A stretch of DNA of 7,640 nt from the NCBI GenBank assembly GCA_903891395.1, contig CAITEM010000046.1, positions 1 through 7,640 on the forward strand. The letters run 5' to 3'. Every line of letters starts with the position of its first letter. Positions within the stretch are counted from its first letter, which is position 1. A program made the translations under genes and the position numbers. Under the pieces are notes generated by a model. It made no database searches, had not been told where the DNA came from, and saw only the letters and a program-made list of their open reading frames with translations. Positions 6,150-7,640 of the stretch are shown here, piece after piece. The DNA is from an uncultured Hyphomicrobiales bacterium (GTDB taxonomy: Bacteria > Pseudomonadota > Alphaproteobacteria > Rhizobiales > Xanthobacteraceae).

Positions 6150-6305
6150 ATGTTTGCCGCCCTCGTCCGTTTCATCCAGTCCTGGAAGGACTACAACCGC
6201 AGCCTGAACGAGTTGAACCGCCTCGGCGACCGCGAGTTGGCCGATATCGGCGTCAGCCGGTCGGACATTCCGCGCCTTGCCTGGAACGCCGCTCAGCACC
6301 GCTAA
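6150..6305 (+). CDS. DUF1127 small protein, 51 aa
   Basis: A 51-residue protein starting MFAALVRFIQSWKDY. The C-terminal half, ELNRLGDRELADIGVSRSDI, is the hallmark of DUF1127 (YjiS-like), a short Arg-containing helical domain very common in Alphaproteobacteria; full-length members of about 45-70 residues are normal. The N-terminal half is an amphipathic helix (aromatic and hydrophobic residues alternating with R7, K13 and R17). Small DUF1127 proteins in Agrobacterium have been linked to RNA turnover and to carbon/phosphate physiology; the role here is inferred only by family. The start ATG at 6150 follows a purine-rich stretch (6133-6144, AGAGAAAGAGAA) that can serve as a weak ribosome site. 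It is a single-gene unit: divergent from the operon to the left and closed by an intrinsic terminator 25 bases after the stop. Confidence 0.9.
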   Translation: MFAALVRFIQSWKDYNRSLNELNRLGDRELADIGVSRSDIPRLAWNAAQHR

Positions 6306-6330
6306 GCCTGCCGCACATACCCGTCGTAAG

Positions 6331-6361
6331 CGCCCGCATTATTGCGGGCGTTTTCGTTTTT
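6331..6361 (+). terminator. Rho-independent terminator of the DUF1127 gene
   Basis: The stem CGCCCGCA (6331-6338) pairs perfectly with TGCGGGCG (6343-6350) around a TTAT loop. It is followed by TTTTCGTTTTT, and the AAG before the stem can pair with the first T bases. It ends transcription from the left only: on the minus strand no T-run follows the stem. Confidence 0.9.
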
Positions 6362-6364
6362 GGG

Positions 6365-6988
6365 CTAGTCGAGCGTTTCCCAGAGCGCCAACGGCATGAC
6401 CTCCGGTGGCTGGCCGTAGCCCCGGGTCCAGGAGTCGACCGACCAGCGTACGCCACTGGCCTTTTCGATGAGGACCGCGGTGGCATGCGGCGGCCGGCCA
6501 TCGAACAGATGACCCCGCGCCTCCGGCGGGTCGACGTCGTGAAACCGCAGCAAATGCAGTTCCTCCAGCACCAGCAGCAGGCTAGTGGTGTTGCGGCTGG
6601 AGTCGATGCAGTCGAACTGGTCCGCCTCATTCATATGGGACATGCCAGCGCGGGCGACGTGGCCCTTGGTGCCCGCGTCCACCGCGATCCGCCGATCGAA
6701 CCAGGCGCCGGCCGCGGCAACCGCCCGCCGTTCCGCCGCCGCGGAGCCGTGACCGGCGACGAGAAAGCGCGTCAACGTGGCGCGATCGGCGCCGGAGAAA
6801 TCCACCTCGTTGCGAAATCGGCAGCCATAGCCGTGGCAGACGAAAACCGTTGTGGGCGTGGGCGCCGAAACGGAAAAGTCGGCATAAGTCGACTGCACGA
6901 CAGCCGATATATCGGCGCCGGCGGGCGCCGAAGGCACCCACACGCAAACGACGGCGACAGCGCAGCGAAGCCACCCCGGCATGGGCAC
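6365..6988 (-). CDS. Secreted hypothetical protein with a transglutaminase-like Cys-His-Asp pattern
   Basis: I do not know a name for this 207-residue protein. It starts with a Sec signal peptide (R8, hydrophobic core 9-20, cleavage about APAGA|D after residue 25). In the mature part, FVCHGYGCRF (49-58) has two cysteines, C51 and C56. The second half reads like a transglutaminase/papain-type fold: DC127-ID at the start of a long helix (SSRNTTSLLLVLEEL), then H168 in a strand (PPHATAVLIE), then D185 in the next strand (RWSVDSW). The order and spacing (41 and 17) suit a Cys-His-Asp triad, as in bacterial transglutaminase-like cysteine proteinases. This is my inference from pattern only. The start is GTG 6988 or ATG 6982; either keeps the signal peptide. 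It is divergent from trmFO with a gap of about 46 bases and faces the DUF1127 terminator at its end. Confidence 0.85.
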   Translation of the reverse strand: MPMPGWLRCAVAVVCVWVPSAPAGADISAVVQSTYADFSVSAPTPTTVFVCHGYGCRFRNEVDFSGADRATLTRFLVAGHGSAAAERRAVAAAGAWFDRRIAVDAGTKGHVARAGMSHMNEADQFDCIDSSRNTTSLLLVLEELHLLRFHDVDPPEARGHLFDGRPPHATAVLIEKASGVRWSVDSWTRGYGQPPEVMPLALWETLD

Positions 6989-7034
6989 ACCCCGGCCATT
7001 GCCGCCCGCCCCCTAGCGGCCTAGTTATCATCCG

Positions 7035-7640
7035 ATGACAGCAAGCTCTTTTCAAGCGGTTCATATCATTGGCGGCGGCCTCGCCGGCTCCGAGGCGGCC
7101 TGGCAGCTTGCCGAACACGGCGTACCCGTCGTGCTGCATGAAATGCGGCCGGTGCGCGCCACCGCAGCGCACAAGACCGACGGTTACGCCGAACTGGTTT
7201 GTTCGAACTCGTTCCGGTCCGACGACAAGGACCACAATGCGGTCGGCCTGCTGCACGAGGAAATGCGGCGACTCGGCTCGCTGGTGATGCGCGCGGCCGA
7301 CGCCAACCAGGTGCCCGCGGGCGGCGCGCTGGCGGTCGATCGCGACGGCTTTTCCGCCGCGGTCTCGGCGGCGCTCGAAAGCCATCCGCTGATCACCCTG
7401 GAGCGTGGCGAAATCGTCGTCCCGCCGGACGAATGGGACAGCGTCATCATCGCGACCGGCCCGCTCACCTCGCCCGATCTCGCCGCCACCGTCCGCTCGC
7501 TGACCGGCGAAGACGCGCTAGCCTTTTTCGTCGCCATCGCGCCGATCGTGCATCGCGACCGCATCGACATGGTGCAGGCCTGGTTCCAGTCGCGCTACGA
7601 CCACGTCGGACCGGGTGGCACCGGCGCCGACTACATCACC
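7035..7640 (+). CDS. trmFO: TrmFO, folate-dependent tRNA (uracil-54-C5)-methyltransferase (3' partial)
   Basis: Flavoenzyme that methylates U54 of tRNA to ribothymidine with a methyl from 5,10-methylenetetrahydrofolate, in the cytoplasm. The 202 residues shown begin MTASSFQAVHIIGGGLAGSEAAW, a GxGxxG FAD-binding fold (G13-G18), followed by HEMRPVR. ELVCSNSFRSDD holds C56, equivalent to the B. subtilis TrmFO Cys53. Further family marks are the NQVPAGGALAVDRDGF stretch, VIIATGPLTSP, AIAPIVHRD, AWFQSRYD and GPGGTGADYI. The family is about 470 residues in Alphaproteobacteria, so the gene continues past the window. It is distinguished from MnmG by the short N-terminus and the C-S-N-S motif. Two residues look unusual: V where I expect D in FFDAIAPIV, and T at the very end where I expect N. 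No Shine-Dalgarno is visible before ATG 7035. Confidence 0.95.
   Translation, partial: MTASSFQAVHIIGGGLAGSEAAWQLAEHGVPVVLHEMRPVRATAAHKTDGYAELVCSNSFRSDDKDHNAVGLLHEEMRRLGSLVMRAADANQVPAGGALAVDRDGFSAAVSAALESHPLITLERGEIVVPPDEWDSVIIATGPLTSPDLAATVRSLTGEDALAFFVAIAPIVHRDRIDMVQAWFQSRYDHVGPGGTGADYIT

Noticed and set aside
6089..7024. Long plus-strand frame covering the DUF1127 gene and antisense to the secreted protein
   Set aside because: It would run through the terminator and over two better-supported genes; Arg/Pro-rich without motifs.
7026..7031. TATCAT as a -10 box for a leaderless trmFO
   Set aside because: It ends only 3 bases before the ATG, so transcription would start inside the gene, and no matching -35 is visible.
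6627..7385. Minus-strand frame antisense to trmFO
   Set aside because: It overlaps the FAD-binding start of trmFO and the secreted protein out of frame; no supporting motif.

Overview
The window is high-GC DNA with dense, short-spaced genes. The gene content is typical of Alphaproteobacteria, most likely Hyphomicrobiales near Bradyrhizobium, Rhodopseudomonas or Pseudolabrys: a DUF1127 small protein, a long form of MsrQ, an alphaproteobacterial-type TrmFO, and small cysteine-containing secreted proteins. The taxon is inferred from protein style, not from a marker gene. I see no insertion sequence, prophage, CRISPR array, tRNA or rRNA.

Left part (1-2627): the window opens inside a sterol desaturase/fatty acid hydroxylase family membrane protein (+). 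Four codons after its stop, in the same reading frame, comes a basic, aromatic-rich conserved hypothetical protein (+). It converges on msrQ (-), the haem-binding membrane subunit of the periplasmic methionine sulfoxide reductase. Its usual partner msrP is not next to it.

Middle part (2628-3302): a small secreted five-cysteine protein (+) and a small two-helix membrane protein (-) converge with only 6 bases between their stop codons.

Central operon (3413-5863, minus strand): a ModA-like periplasmic solute-binding protein, a 12-helix MFS permease and a MaoC/PhaJ-type enoyl-CoA hydratase lie 2 to 7 bases apart. There is no ABC permease or ATPase. The layout suggests binding, uptake or export, and CoA-thioester metabolism of one organic compound, but the substrate is unknown. 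Upstream is a 12-bp perfect palindrome that matches 14 of 16 positions of the chromosomal parS consensus.

Right part (6150-7640): a 51-residue DUF1127 protein (+) is followed by a clear intrinsic terminator. Next is a secreted protein (-) whose Cys-His-Asp pattern looks like the transglutaminase/papain-like fold. Divergent from it is the start of trmFO (+), which makes 5-methyluridine 54 in tRNA and runs off the end of the window.

The most interesting points are the parS-like site, the hybrid solute-binding/MFS/MaoC operon, and the possible transglutaminase-like protein.
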